In this document: one piece after another, positions 7,041-15,899 of the stretch
Layout: each line of letters starts with the position of its first letter
How positions within the stretch are numbered: the stretch's first letter is position 1
Program-made: the position numbers and the translations under genes
Assembly: GCF_031998825.1 (NCBI RefSeq)
Contig: NZ_DAMACX010000013.1
Location: 33,440-97,439, forward strand
DNA from: Pseudescherichia sp031998825
Lineage (GTDB): Bacteria > Pseudomonadota > Gammaproteobacteria > Enterobacterales > Enterobacteriaceae
Length of the DNA: 64,000 bases
Direction of reading: 5' to 3'
Notes under the pieces: model-generated
The model's database searches: none
Seen by the model: the letters and a program-made list of their open reading frames with translations, nothing else
Told to the model about the DNA's origin: nothing

Positions 7041-9856
7041 CAGGCAAACTTACGTTTTTCGCCGTCACCGGCGACGTTAACCACACAGCGTCCGCAAATT
7101 TCTGCGTGTTCCGCCACCTTACCGACGTCGGTCGTATAGTGCCAGCAGCGCTGACACTTCTCACCTTCGGCTTTGCTAAGCGCGACCTTCAGCCCTTTGA
7201 GCAGCTCGCTCTGCTGGGCCTCCGTCGGTGCGTTAGTATAGTCCTCAACCTTCGCGCCGGAGGTCAACAGGACGAATCGTAATTCATCGCCCAGCGCCGT
7301 CAGCTTCGCCGCCAGCTCAGGCTCTGCGTAGAGAGTCACCGCCGCCTCCAGCGAGCCGCCCACCTTCTTGTCGGCGCGCGCCTGCTCGATAACTTTGTTC
7401 ACCTCGCCACGGACCTTCAGCAGTTCGCTCCAGTAAGCATCGTTCATGGCTTCCGTTTCGGCCAGGCTAAACAGACCTTCATACCACTCACCGGTAAAGA
7501 CATACTGCTCGCGCTCGCCCGGCAGGTAGCCCCAGATCTCATCGGCAGTGAAGGACATGATCGGTGCAATCCAGCGCACCAGCGCTTCGGAAATGTGGTA
7601 CAGCGCGGTCTGGCAGCTACGACGGGCAACGCTGTCGGCTTTCGCGGTGTACTGGCGATCCTTGATGATGTCGAGGTAGAACGAGCCCATTTCGATAGAG
7701 CAGAAGCGCATCAGGCGCTGCACCACTTCATGGAAGTCGTAGGACTCGTACGCCTTGAGAATATCCTCCTGCGCGGCTTTAGCACAGCCTACCGCCCAGC
7801 GGTCCAGCACCACCATCTCTTCCGGTTTCACCATGTCTTTTGCCGGATCGAAACCGTTGAGGTTCGCCAGCAGGAAGCGCGCGGTGTTACGGATACGGCG
7901 ATAGCTGTCAGCGGCACGCTTGAGGATCTCATCCGATACCGCCATCTCGCCGGTGTAGTCCGTCGAGGCCACCCACAGACGCAGAATATCCGCGCCCAGC
8001 TTGTTCATCACGTCCTGCGGCGAGACGGTATTGCCGATCGATTTCGACATCTTGCGTCCCTGACCGTCCACGGTGAAGCCGTGGGTCAGCACCTGACGAT
8101 ATGGCGCTTTGCCCTTCATGGCGGTGGAGATCATCAGGGAGGACATGAACCAGCCGCGATGCTGGTCGGAGCCTTCCAGATACATATCCGCCGCATGACC
8201 CGCAAATTCAGGGCGCACGTCCACCACCGAAGAGTGGGTAGAGCCAGAGTCAAACCAGACGTCGAGGGTATCCGGCACCTTCACGTAGTTGTCGGCGTCG
8301 TCACCCATGATGTCGCGCGGATCGAGATCCCACCACGCCTGGATGCCATCCTCTTCAACACGTTTTGCTACCGCTTCCATCAGCTCCTGCGTGCGCGGAT
8401 GCAGCTCTTCGGTATCCTTGTGCACGAACAGCGACATCGGCACGCCCCAGGTACGCTGACGGGAGATACACCAGTCAGGACGGTTGGCGACCATGGATTC
8501 GATACGCGCCTGGCCCCAGTCCGGGATCCACTGCACGCCTTTGATCTCTTTCAGAGACTGCTCGCGCAGGCCCTTCTGATCCATGCTGATAAACCACTGC
8601 GGCGTGGCGCGGAAGATGATCGGCGTTTTATGACGCCAGCAGCACGGATAGCTGTGAACCAGCTTCTCCAGATGCAGCAGTGCGCCCTTCTCCGTCAGCA
8701 GTTCGGTGATGATATTGTTCGCCTTGAAGACGTTCACACCGTCCAGCGTCGGGTAGGTTCCCGCCAGATAGCAGCCGTCCGGACCCACCGGGTTCGCGGT
8801 TTCGAGGCCATATTTCTGCCCGATCACGTAGTCATCCGGGCCGTGGCCAGGGGCGGTATGCACCGCACCGGTACCGGCGTCGAGGGTCACGTGGTCGCCA
8901 AGGATCGCCGGCACGTCAAAGCCCATAAACGGATGGGTAAAGCGCATCAGCTCCAGCTCGCTGCCTTTTACCGTGCCGAGGATGCTGTACTCTGCCACGC
9001 CGATGCGTTTCATCACGCTCTCAACCAGATCTTTGGCAAGGATCAGCGCCTGGCCGTCGATCTGCACCAGCGCATACTCGAACTCAGGCGACAGAGAGAT
9101 CGCGCGGTTCGCCGGCAGCGTCCATGGCGTGGTGGTCCAGATCACCAGCGAGACTGGACCGCTGACGCCCGGCAGGCCAAATTTGGCTTTTACCGCATCC
9201 TGGTCAGCAGCCTGGAAAGCAACGTCGATAGACGGAGAGGTTTTGTCATAGTACTCCACCTCTGCCTCAGCCAGCGCGGAGCGGCAGTCGACGCACCAGT
9301 GCACCGGCTTCGCACCTTTGTGCAGGTGGCCGTTACCGATGATCTTGCCCAGCGCACGAATGATGTTGGCTTCGGTTTTGAAGTCCATGGTCAGGTACGG
9401 ATGCGCCCAGTCGCCCAGCACGCCCAGACGGATAAAGTCTTCACGCTGGCCGTTAACCTGCGCGGCAGCGTACTCGCGGCACTTAGCGCGGAACTCGGCG
9501 GCGGTAAACTTCTCACCCGGCTTGCCGTACTCCTGCTCAACCTTCAGCTCAATCGGCAGACCGTGACAGTCCCAGCCCGGCACGTAGGGCGAATCGAAGC
9601 CCGCCAGCCCTTTGGACTTAACGATAATGTCTTTCAGAATCTTGTTAACCGAGTGACCAATATGAATGCTGCCATTCGCATAAGGAGGGCCATCATGCAG
9701 AATGAAGGTTTTTTTGCCTTTTTTCGCGGCACGGATGATGCCGTACAGATCATCATCGTTCCAACGCGCCAGCATTCCCGGTTCGCGTTTGGCGAGATCG
9801 CCACGCATCGGGAACCCTGTTTCCGGCAAATTCAGGGTTGATTTAAAGTCACTCAT
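7040..9856 (-). CDS. ileS: Isoleucyl-tRNA synthetase
   Basis: This class I aminoacyl-tRNA synthetase charges tRNA-Ile and edits Val. It has 938 residues, as in E. coli. The HIGH motif is at 65-68, the KMSKS loop is in GRKMSKSIGN near residue 600, and the CP1 editing domain lies between them. The C-terminal zinc motif pairs CQRCWHY with CGRC. The start is MSDFKSTLNL at 9856; an upstream ATG would add 13 residues and lies in the 38-bp gap after ribF. It is in operon with ribF upstream and lspA downstream. Confidence 0.97.
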   Translation of the reverse strand: MSDFKSTLNLPETGFPMRGDLAKREPGMLARWNDDDLYGIIRAAKKGKKTFILHDGPPYANGSIHIGHSVNKILKDIIVKSKGLAGFDSPYVPGWDCHGLPIELKVEQEYGKPGEKFTAAEFRAKCREYAAAQVNGQREDFIRLGVLGDWAHPYLTMDFKTEANIIRALGKIIGNGHLHKGAKPVHWCVDCRSALAEAEVEYYDKTSPSIDVAFQAADQDAVKAKFGLPGVSGPVSLVIWTTTPWTLPANRAISLSPEFEYALVQIDGQALILAKDLVESVMKRIGVAEYSILGTVKGSELELMRFTHPFMGFDVPAILGDHVTLDAGTGAVHTAPGHGPDDYVIGQKYGLETANPVGPDGCYLAGTYPTLDGVNVFKANNIITELLTEKGALLHLEKLVHSYPCCWRHKTPIIFRATPQWFISMDQKGLREQSLKEIKGVQWIPDWGQARIESMVANRPDWCISRQRTWGVPMSLFVHKDTEELHPRTQELMEAVAKRVEEDGIQAWWDLDPRDIMGDDADNYVKVPDTLDVWFDSGSTHSSVVDVRPEFAGHAADMYLEGSDQHRGWFMSSLMISTAMKGKAPYRQVLTHGFTVDGQGRKMSKSIGNTVSPQDVMNKLGADILRLWVASTDYTGEMAVSDEILKRAADSYRRIRNTARFLLANLNGFDPAKDMVKPEEMVVLDRWAVGCAKAAQEDILKAYESYDFHEVVQRLMRFCSIEMGSFYLDIIKDRQYTAKADSVARRSCQTALYHISEALVRWIAPIMSFTADEIWGYLPGEREQYVFTGEWYEGLFSLAETEAMNDAYWSELLKVRGEVNKVIEQARADKKVGGSLEAAVTLYAEPELAAKLTALGDELRFVLLTSGAKVEDYTNAPTEAQQSELLKGLKVALSKAEGEKCQRCWHYTTDVGKVAEHAEICGRCVVNVAGDGEKRKFA

Positions 9857-9894
9857 CAGATTCTCGGTTCCGTATTTAAAAACGTGTTTAGCCA

Positions 9895-10833
9895 TTACGC
9901 CAGGTTTGATAACCCAAATAGCTCGCGGGCGGTTAACTCATCTTTGGCAATTTGCGCCTTCAGCTCATCCAGCGAGGCAAATCGCTTTTCGCTGCGGATC
10001 TTTTTTCGCAGCACTACTTCTATATGGCGGCCATAAAGGTCCATTACAACGTCCAGCAGATGCACTTCCAGCTGCTGGCGTACGCCTTTGACCGTGGGGC
10101 GGGTACCAATATTGGCAACGCCGGGCAGTGGCTTATCGCCAAGCCCCCTCACTTCCACCGCATAGACCCCTTTTACCGGGGAGACCTGACGGCGCAGCGG
10201 AACGTTCGCCGTCGGGAAGCCAATGGTGCGTCCCAGCGCGTCGCCGTGCACGACGCGGCCGGAGATAGAGAACGGATGCCCCAGCAGGCTCTCGGCCAGC
10301 GGCAGGTCGTCCTCTGCCAGCGCCTGGCGCACCGCCGTGCTGCTGATGCGCACGCCGCCTTCGCAGAAGGTTTGGGTACTGGTGACGTCAAAGCCGTACT
10401 CCAGGCCAGCCTTCTGTAATAACAAGAAATCGCCTTGCCGACCAGCACCAAAGCGGAAATCGTCGCCGACGGCAAGGAAGCGCACGCCCAGGCGATCCAC
10501 CAGCAGATCGCTGACAAAGTTCTGCGCCGTCAGGGCAGCAAAACGGCGATCGAAACGCACGCAGAGCACGTAGTCGACGCCGCACTCGGCCAGGTAGCGC
10601 AGCTTTTCACGCAGGCGCGTCAGACGAGCCGGGGCTTTATCACCGGCAAACAGCTCCAGCGGCTGCGGTTCAAACATCATCACTACCACCGGCAGGCCGC
10701 GCTTGCGCCCCTCTGCTTTCAGGCAGCGTAGCAGCGCTTGATGCCCCCGGTGCACGCCGTCAAAATTACCAATAGTCAGCACACACCCTTGCGGGGCCTG
10801 GCTGAGGTTATGTATGCCGCGTATCAGCTTCAT
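9895..10833 (-). CDS. ribF: Bifunctional riboflavin kinase / FAD synthetase
   Basis: RibF phosphorylates riboflavin to FMN and adenylylates FMN to FAD. It has 312 residues, one fewer than E. coli. The N-terminal nucleotidyltransferase domain carries GNFDGVHRGH (about residues 22-31) and ISSTAVR. The C-terminal riboflavin kinase domain starts around residue 185 with GHPFSISGRVVHGD and contains the GFPTAN motif. It is the first gene of the ileS-lspA-fkpB-ispH cluster; its promoter lies in the 327-bp gap shared with divergent rpsT. Confidence 0.96.
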   Translation of the reverse strand: MKLIRGIHNLSQAPQGCVLTIGNFDGVHRGHQALLRCLKAEGRKRGLPVVVMMFEPQPLELFAGDKAPARLTRLREKLRYLAECGVDYVLCVRFDRRFAALTAQNFVSDLLVDRLGVRFLAVGDDFRFGAGRQGDFLLLQKAGLEYGFDVTSTQTFCEGGVRISSTAVRQALAEDDLPLAESLLGHPFSISGRVVHGDALGRTIGFPTANVPLRRQVSPVKGVYAVEVRGLGDKPLPGVANIGTRPTVKGVRQQLEVHLLDVVMDLYGRHIEVVLRKKIRSEKRFASLDELKAQIAKDELTARELFGLSNLA

Positions 10834-11084
10834 CTCTGGCTCAAAACAGTGAAAATCGTCCGAGTATACCTTGTACAGCGTTTAAGGTTAACCGGCGATT
10901 GGCTTCGTAAAACAGAAAGCACGAGGGATTTCATCGCGCTGTCGGCCCGCATTAAGAAAAACTCGTGTTTCACAGCGATTTTTGTCGTAGAAAGGCTGTA
11001 TTCATGACCAGCAAGCTGGTAGAATCTTGCGCCATCACACGTAACGAGCGTCGCAACGTAGCGCCGCTTATTTGCACAAATCCA

Positions 11085-11113
11085 TTGACAAAAGAAGGCT
11101 GAAAGGGCATATT
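11085..11113 (+). promoter_or_regulatory. rpsT proximal promoter
   Basis: A perfect -35 TTGACA at 11085-11090 is followed after 17 bp by CATATT at 11108-11113. That puts the start point near 11120, about 40 bases before the rpsT start codon. In the rest of the gap (10834-11084) I see only DNA that translates, on the ribF strand, to something resembling the doubtful E. coli ORF yaaY. It probably contains further rpsT and ribF promoters. Confidence 0.75.
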
Positions 11114-11160
11114 CCTCGGCCTTTGAATTGTCCACATAGATCATATTTGGGAGTTGGACC

Positions 11161-11424
11161 TTGGCTAATATCAAATCAGCTAAGAAGCGCGCCGTTCAGT
11201 CTGAAAAGGCACGCAAGCACAACGCAAGCCGTCGCTCTATGATGCGTACTTTCATCAAGAAAGTATACGCAGCGATTGAAGCTGGCGACAAAGCAGCTGC
11301 ACAGAAAGCATTTAACGAAATGCAACCGATCGTGGATCGTCAGGCCGCTAAAGGTCTGGTCCACAAAAACAAAGCAGCGCGCCATAAGGCTAACCTGACC
11401 GCGCAGATCAACAAAATGGCTTAA
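11161..11424 (+). CDS. rpsT: 30S ribosomal protein S20
   Basis: S20 is a small basic primary-binding protein of the 30S subunit. The protein has 87 residues, begins MANIKSAKKRAVQ and is rich in Lys, Arg and Ala, as in E. coli. The start codon is TTG at 11161, with GGGAGTTGGACC upstream; no ATG fits the conserved N-terminus. In E. coli the same UUG start is part of autogenous translational repression by S20, which is likely here too. The gene is monocistronic, with a strong terminator directly downstream. Confidence 0.97.
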   Translation: MANIKSAKKRAVQSEKARKHNASRRSMMRTFIKKVYAAIEAGDKAAAQKAFNEMQPIVDRQAAKGLVHKNKAARHKANLTAQINKMA

Positions 11425-11447
11425 TCGCCCACCTGTTGAGCTTTGTT

Positions 11448-11476
11448 AAAAAAACCCGCTAAGGCGGGTTTTTTTA
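11448..11476. terminator. Bidirectional terminator between rpsT and nhaA
   Basis: The stem ACCCGC / GCGGGT with loop TAAG is flanked by an A run on one side and a T run on the other. It can therefore end rpsT on the plus strand and nhaA on the minus strand. The two genes converge here with 60 bp between them. Confidence 0.88.
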
Positions 11477-11484
11477 CGTCTGCG

Positions 11485-12654
11485 CTATGCTGCGGCGTCT
11501 CTAAAACGTACCCGCAGCAGTACATAGCCAATGACCGCCGACAGCAGCGAACCGGTCAGGATGCCCAGCTTCGCCCAGTCCACCAGCTCGGGATCGATAC
11601 CATCAAACGCCAGGTTAGTGATGAAGATAGACATCGTAAAGCCGATGCCGCACAGCACGCCAACGGCCATGATCTGATTGAATGCCGTACCATGGGGCAG
11701 TTTCGCCAGCTTCATTCGTAGCGCCAGCCAGGTAAAGAGGGTAATACCCAGTGGCTTACCAATAAGCAGCCCGGCAATAATCCCCAGCGGCAGCATTGAG
11801 GCCAGCCCGCTCAGCGTTACGCCCTGTAATGGTACCCCTGCGTTGGCAAAGGCAAACAGCGGCAGGATCAGCCAGCCTACCCACGGATGAAGCACATGCT
11901 CCAGCTGGCGGGAAGGTGATACGCCCTCTTCTTTCGTCAGTGGGATAAAGAACCCAAGGATCACCCCGGCGATGGTGGCGTGCACGCCCGACTTCAGTAC
12001 CGCGGTCCAGAGCACCAGGCCAACCAGAATATAGAGGCCGGTGCGGCGCACGTTAAGAGCGTTCATTATCGCCAGCACTACAACCGCCAGCGCGGCGACG
12101 CCCAGCGACACCATTGACAGCTCGCTGGTGTAGAACAGCGCGATAATAATGATCGCACCCAGGTCATCGATAATCGCCAGCGCCATCAGAAAGATCTTCA
12201 GCGCGGGTGGAATACGGCTACCCAGCAGCGCCAGCACGCCCAGCGCAAAGGCGATATCGGTCGCGGTAGGGATCGCCCAGCCATGGCTGACCACCGGATC
12301 GTGAGCGTTAAACAGCAGGAAAATGAGCGCCGGAACAACCATGCCGCCCAGGGCAGCAATGACCGGGAACATCGCCTGATGGCGGCTAGCCAGCGCGCCC
12401 TGCACCAGTTCGCGCTTCACCTCAAGGCCGACCAGCAGGAAGAAGACGGCCATCAGCGCATCGTTAATAAACAGCAGCATGTTTTTATTGATGTCGAGCG
12501 GCCCGGCCCTAAACTGCACGGGCAGCTCGAGGAAAGTATTATAAATCTCTTTAGTGGCACCAAGATTGGCGCAAAGCATCGCCAGCAGAGCGGCAACGAT
12601 GAGCGTCACACCCCCGGACGCATCGCTGTTGATAAAGCGGCGCAAATGTTTCAC
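11485..12654 (-). CDS. nhaA: Na+/H+ antiporter NhaA
   Basis: NhaA is an inner-membrane electrogenic antiporter (2 H+ in per Na+ out) for salt and alkali tolerance. It has 389 residues with about twelve hydrophobic segments. The ion-binding aspartates are in AIIDDLGAI, a further Asp is in ATDIAFALG, and a conserved Lys is in GKPLGI. The start is GTG at 12654-12652, giving (M)KHLRRF, with AAGGAG seven bases upstream; E. coli nhaA also starts with GTG. The regulator gene nhaR, directly downstream in E. coli, is absent: only a terminator separates nhaA from rpsT. Confidence 0.95.
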   Translation of the reverse strand: MKHLRRFINSDASGGVTLIVAALLAMLCANLGATKEIYNTFLELPVQFRAGPLDINKNMLLFINDALMAVFFLLVGLEVKRELVQGALASRHQAMFPVIAALGGMVVPALIFLLFNAHDPVVSHGWAIPTATDIAFALGVLALLGSRIPPALKIFLMALAIIDDLGAIIIIALFYTSELSMVSLGVAALAVVVLAIMNALNVRRTGLYILVGLVLWTAVLKSGVHATIAGVILGFFIPLTKEEGVSPSRQLEHVLHPWVGWLILPLFAFANAGVPLQGVTLSGLASMLPLGIIAGLLIGKPLGITLFTWLALRMKLAKLPHGTAFNQIMAVGVLCGIGFTMSIFITNLAFDGIDPELVDWAKLGILTGSLLSAVIGYVLLRVRFRDAAA

Positions 12655-12730
12655 AACGGCTCCTTCTGTATAATTTACTAATCGTCTGAAACAGTTTAAC
12701 CGTCTGGATCGCCAGGGGACAGAAATAATG

Positions 12731-12754
12731 AAAAAGCCCGAACGGATATCGGGC
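12731..12754 (-). terminator. Terminator of the sulfatase/sulfotransferase operon
   Basis: The stem GCCCGA (12736-12741) / TCGGGC (12749-12754) has a seven-base loop and is followed on the minus strand by TTTTTC. It lies about 35 bp after the stop of the gene at 12790-14505. Confidence 0.8.
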
Positions 12755-12789
12755 CTGGAGAACAATCAGAAAGAGCTTAGCGGTGCGAT

Positions 12790-14505
12790 TTACGCATAGA
12801 GCGCCATTTTGTAGACGCGGAAGCTGGTAATATCGTAGCGATACCCTTCCCCACCGGTGGCTTCATTTTTGTAATAGCCCGACGTCATTGTCGCTTCGAA
12901 AAGCACCGATTTGGTAGAGGGTTCTATCTCCTGTAACAGCAGGTTTCCCATTACCTCACTGCCTTCCTGCGGATCGACAAGATCGCTATCCCCCGGCTGG
13001 CACGAAACCGCCCGACCATTTTCATCAAAGGTACAGTCTCCAAAGTGCACCACGATATTACCGTTTGAGAGGATCTCCTTCGCACTGACGCAGCTGCTGT
13101 AGCCTCGTGAGCCAAGCTCCTTACCGTACGCAAAAGGACGCGTAATGGTCATGTTTTTCAGGTCGATGATGAAATGGACAATTTGGCTGTAGTTGTCCGG
13201 TGGCAGCAGGCTTTTACTGTCGTCACGTGAGCGAAAATTACCGTTATCAAAGACCATAAACTCAACGATATCCGGCTTCTCATTTGGAATTTCAATAACG
13301 TTATGCTGGCCCCACGTCCAGAAATCACGGTTCGCGGCATCCACATCTTCGGGATTATTGAAGTCATAAAGCGGTACTCCATCATTATCAACCGGCGTCA
13401 GTAGATAAGGCTGTAATGCCTCATTCCACTCTTCGTGGGTGGACATAATGAATCGTAGCGCCTCAGTTTCCAGATCGATGCCAAAGACTGCGCTCTGATG
13501 CCGACCAGAAGCGATGAGAAGATTATTGGTCTCATTAACGTAGCTTTGGTTAATATGCAACCAGTCTTTTACCGTCGGATCTTCGCCTGGAGCTGTACCT
13601 GACGGTCGTGACTCGCGCTGCGGATCGAGAATTTTCGCCAGGTCATAGTAGGTAATCTCCAGCCCCGTTGTCAGATCGACAACGGAAACGCCATCCTCAT
13701 TAGTGTGTAATGCATCCGGACGACCCGCGGTATATTCCGATGGAGCCACAATCGTACTGCTGTCCCACTGCCAGATGGAGTGATGAAACTGATTGTCCAG
13801 TACATAGAAGGCATACAAACGCCCCATCATGTCAAACTCATACATGCTCAGATAGGTGTTATTTGCTTCCGAAGTCGCAAGAAAGTGGCCGTTATCAATA
13901 CGCACCAGGTTGTAAGAAGGAAAATCTTTCGTCACGTACCAGCGTACAATCCCATTTTGGTCCAGCGCATAGTTATATCGATCGAAATGGGTAATGAAGT
14001 AGTAACCGGGGGCCATTTTTGCTGCATCCGTTACCGGCTGAGTCACGCTGATAATAGGGAACCCCAATGTGACATCAGCAGAGTCTGTTGCTGGCAACGG
14101 CTGAGTTGTAATGGCATAAGAGGCAATTTCCACACCGTCAGAAAGAAAGACGATCTCGTTTTCACTGTCAGCTACAAGGCCGAGAATCGGTACCAGATTT
14201 GCGCCCACGCTAAGCGTGACGACCTGTTCGGTCAGGACGGCAGTTTTGGCTACATCCTGAATATGCAACGTGATTTCGCGGTTTTCACTGCTCCATATCC
14301 CGGCATAGGCACTTAAAGGGGCGGTGCCATAAGGGTTGAAAATAATAAGAGCATTATCCAACGTATTATTTTTTGTAATCTGCGCAAGGCTATCCTGATA
14401 AATAGCCGCATGGCTAATAACCATCGCATTATTACGATCGATCCCCTGGTTTACAGCGGGGCGAGGCGCAGGAAGGGTATAGTTTTGAATAACAGAACGT
14501 TTCAT
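12790..14505 (-). CDS. Arylsulfate sulfotransferase (ASST family)
   Basis: ASST enzymes transfer sulfuryl groups from one phenolic sulfate ester to another phenol without PAPS, through a sulfohistidine. The protein has 571 residues. Family landmarks are PYGTAPLSA (58-66), YEFDMMGRL (222-230), H241/H242, H318 (DWLHINQS), R335 (SGRHQS), H401 (WGQHNV) and VFDNGNF (418-424). H401 aligns with the catalytic His of E. coli AssT. The N-terminus (MKRSVIQNYTLPAPRPAVNQ) has no hydrophobic signal sequence, and the CxxxxxC pair of periplasmic AssT is not seen. It is the last gene of the operon, 122 bp after the zinc-ribbon gene. The family is confident, but the substrate and location are not known. Confidence 0.88.
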   Translation of the reverse strand: MKRSVIQNYTLPAPRPAVNQGIDRNNAMVISHAAIYQDSLAQITKNNTLDNALIIFNPYGTAPLSAYAGIWSSENREITLHIQDVAKTAVLTEQVVTLSVGANLVPILGLVADSENEIVFLSDGVEIASYAITTQPLPATDSADVTLGFPIISVTQPVTDAAKMAPGYYFITHFDRYNYALDQNGIVRWYVTKDFPSYNLVRIDNGHFLATSEANNTYLSMYEFDMMGRLYAFYVLDNQFHHSIWQWDSSTIVAPSEYTAGRPDALHTNEDGVSVVDLTTGLEITYYDLAKILDPQRESRPSGTAPGEDPTVKDWLHINQSYVNETNNLLIASGRHQSAVFGIDLETEALRFIMSTHEEWNEALQPYLLTPVDNDGVPLYDFNNPEDVDAANRDFWTWGQHNVIEIPNEKPDIVEFMVFDNGNFRSRDDSKSLLPPDNYSQIVHFIIDLKNMTITRPFAYGKELGSRGYSSCVSAKEILSNGNIVVHFGDCTFDENGRAVSCQPGDSDLVDPQEGSEVMGNLLLQEIEPSTKSVLFEATMTSGYYKNEATGGEGYRYDITSFRVYKMALYA

Positions 14506-14627
14506 AATAGGACTCCAGCATGTTTATTTTTCAGGTAGAATTGCAACCAGAAAAATTAATACACCAGTGCCGCCCTGCTCTGCTCGCAAAAAGAAATCAA
14601 TTCGTAGCAATAATTGATGTTGTAAAA

Positions 14628-15878
14628 TTACACCTTAAGGGCCTGGTTATATTCATACTTCAGAAATTCCAGGGTAGCCGTCACGTTGGCAGGTGATAAG
14701 CGATTAAGCTGTGCTAAAAAAGGATGCGCATGCAGATAGCTAATAAACTGGGTGACGCCATTGAGCGTGGCATAGCGCTGCGCGCTTGTTTTTTTATTCT
14801 CCGTAAGATTGCACACCGCCATCGCGTAGTCACGCGTTGAGAAAGTTCGCCAGACGTTATTGCGGATCCCCCCACTCATGAACAGGCGCGGCGGCATGGC
14901 ATGTTGAGGTGGTGGCGTTCCACGCTCCCGTACAAAAGAGATATGGCTCCGCCCTTGCTGCACATAAGCCAGGTTTGCCATCATGCACCCACCTAAGATA
15001 AAGCATTCGTGATCGATGTAGTGTTGAACATTCAGTGAGCGCTCGTCCGTCAGCGCCCGGACTAACTCAAAATGCCTGTAGGCGGGCAATACCGGCTTCA
15101 CCAGCATACCGGGATCGTTTTTATTCAATGTCGCAGGACCATAATCCACATCAAAAAGGCTTTGGCGACGCATTGTTATCGACTCTTTACGCTGAACCAG
15201 ATGCGCCAGCGTTCCGGGGGGAAGCCGCTCCTCATATCGTGAGATATATTGATATTCCTTTTCTACCGGATGTGCAGAGTAATTTGTCGTAATAGCCACC
15301 ACGCTGCCGCTCTGCTCCTCTGCGGTGACTAATACATACAATCGGCTATCGCCGCCGTTAAAATTGACATAAAACGCTCGCGTACTGAGCATAATATCAA
15401 AAGCAGTAAATGCCCATTGCCGCTCATGTTGGTTAGCATATCGGGATAATTTTCTTAATGCCCGGCAGAGGCCTGTACTGTCCAGATCAAGTAGTTTACG
15501 AATGTCGGCCAGAGAAGCTCCCTCCTGTATCAGGCCAGGAAGCGCCATCTGCCGATGATCCCTCTTTTGTTCCTCCGGCGCGATGAATGTTCGATGACAT
15601 TGGCAGCAGTAGATTCGACGGTGGCCAAGTGAAGAGAAGCCATATTTTTTCAACGATTGCCCACCACAGCGCGGACATTGCTTTACCAACCCCTGCCACG
15701 GCCGGTTAGCGCTCTGGCGAAAAAGGTTTAACGAGGTGGCTGAGATAACAGGAAATAAAAAACCACACTCCCGGCAGAGTACATTCTTATCCTGTATAAT
15801 ATAGTCCGGGCTATTGAGGATGCCGAAATTTTTACAACCCAACGTTTTACAGCAATCCACATTAATATTTGCGAACAT
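14628..15878 (-). CDS. Double zinc-ribbon, IS1-transposase-like protein of unknown function
   Basis: I know no characterised homologue. The 416 residues begin with a zinc-binding segment (C9/C10, C15, C35, C38), then a second ribbon (C68-PR-C71 ... C91/C92, C94) within QCPRCGG...GHRRIYCCQCHRTF. A helix-turn-helix-like stretch follows at about 112-145 (LIQEGASLADIRKLLDL). This order closely resembles InsA of IS1. Residues 158-200 (AFDIMLSTRAF, then DSRLYVLVTAEEQSGSVVA) resemble the first strands of a DDE/RNase-H fold, but I could not place a complete DDE triad. The gene lies 21 bp after the sulfatase maturase and shows no flanking terminal repeats, so it behaves as an operon member rather than an insertion sequence. 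A regulatory, DNA-binding role is conjecture. Confidence 0.65.
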   Translation of the reverse strand: MFANINVDCCKTLGCKNFGILNSPDYIIQDKNVLCRECGFLFPVISATSLNLFRQSANRPWQGLVKQCPRCGGQSLKKYGFSSLGHRRIYCCQCHRTFIAPEEQKRDHRQMALPGLIQEGASLADIRKLLDLDSTGLCRALRKLSRYANQHERQWAFTAFDIMLSTRAFYVNFNGGDSRLYVLVTAEEQSGSVVAITTNYSAHPVEKEYQYISRYEERLPPGTLAHLVQRKESITMRRQSLFDVDYGPATLNKNDPGMLVKPVLPAYRHFELVRALTDERSLNVQHYIDHECFILGGCMMANLAYVQQGRSHISFVRERGTPPPQHAMPPRLFMSGGIRNNVWRTFSTRDYAMAVCNLTENKKTSAQRYATLNGVTQFISYLHAHPFLAQLNRLSPANVTATLEFLKYEYNQALKV

Positions 15879-15899
15879 ATGTTCCTCGGTGAACAGCGT

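Noticed and set aside
7595..9841. Long open frame (748 codons) on the plus strand opposite ileS
   Set aside because: It is antisense to a complete, conserved ileS, has no ribosome-binding site and its composition (Arg, His and Gln rich) is typical of a shadow of a GC-rich gene.
10830..11174. yaaY-like reading on the ribF strand
   Set aside because: Part of it resembles E. coli YaaY (FYQLAGHEYS), but the start is not conserved and it overlaps the ribF start and the rpsT promoter; the similarity is better explained by conserved regulatory DNA.
14506..15899. Insertion sequence around the zinc-ribbon gene
   Set aside because: No IS1-type terminal inverted repeats or target duplications are seen, and gaps to neighbouring operon genes are short on the upstream side.
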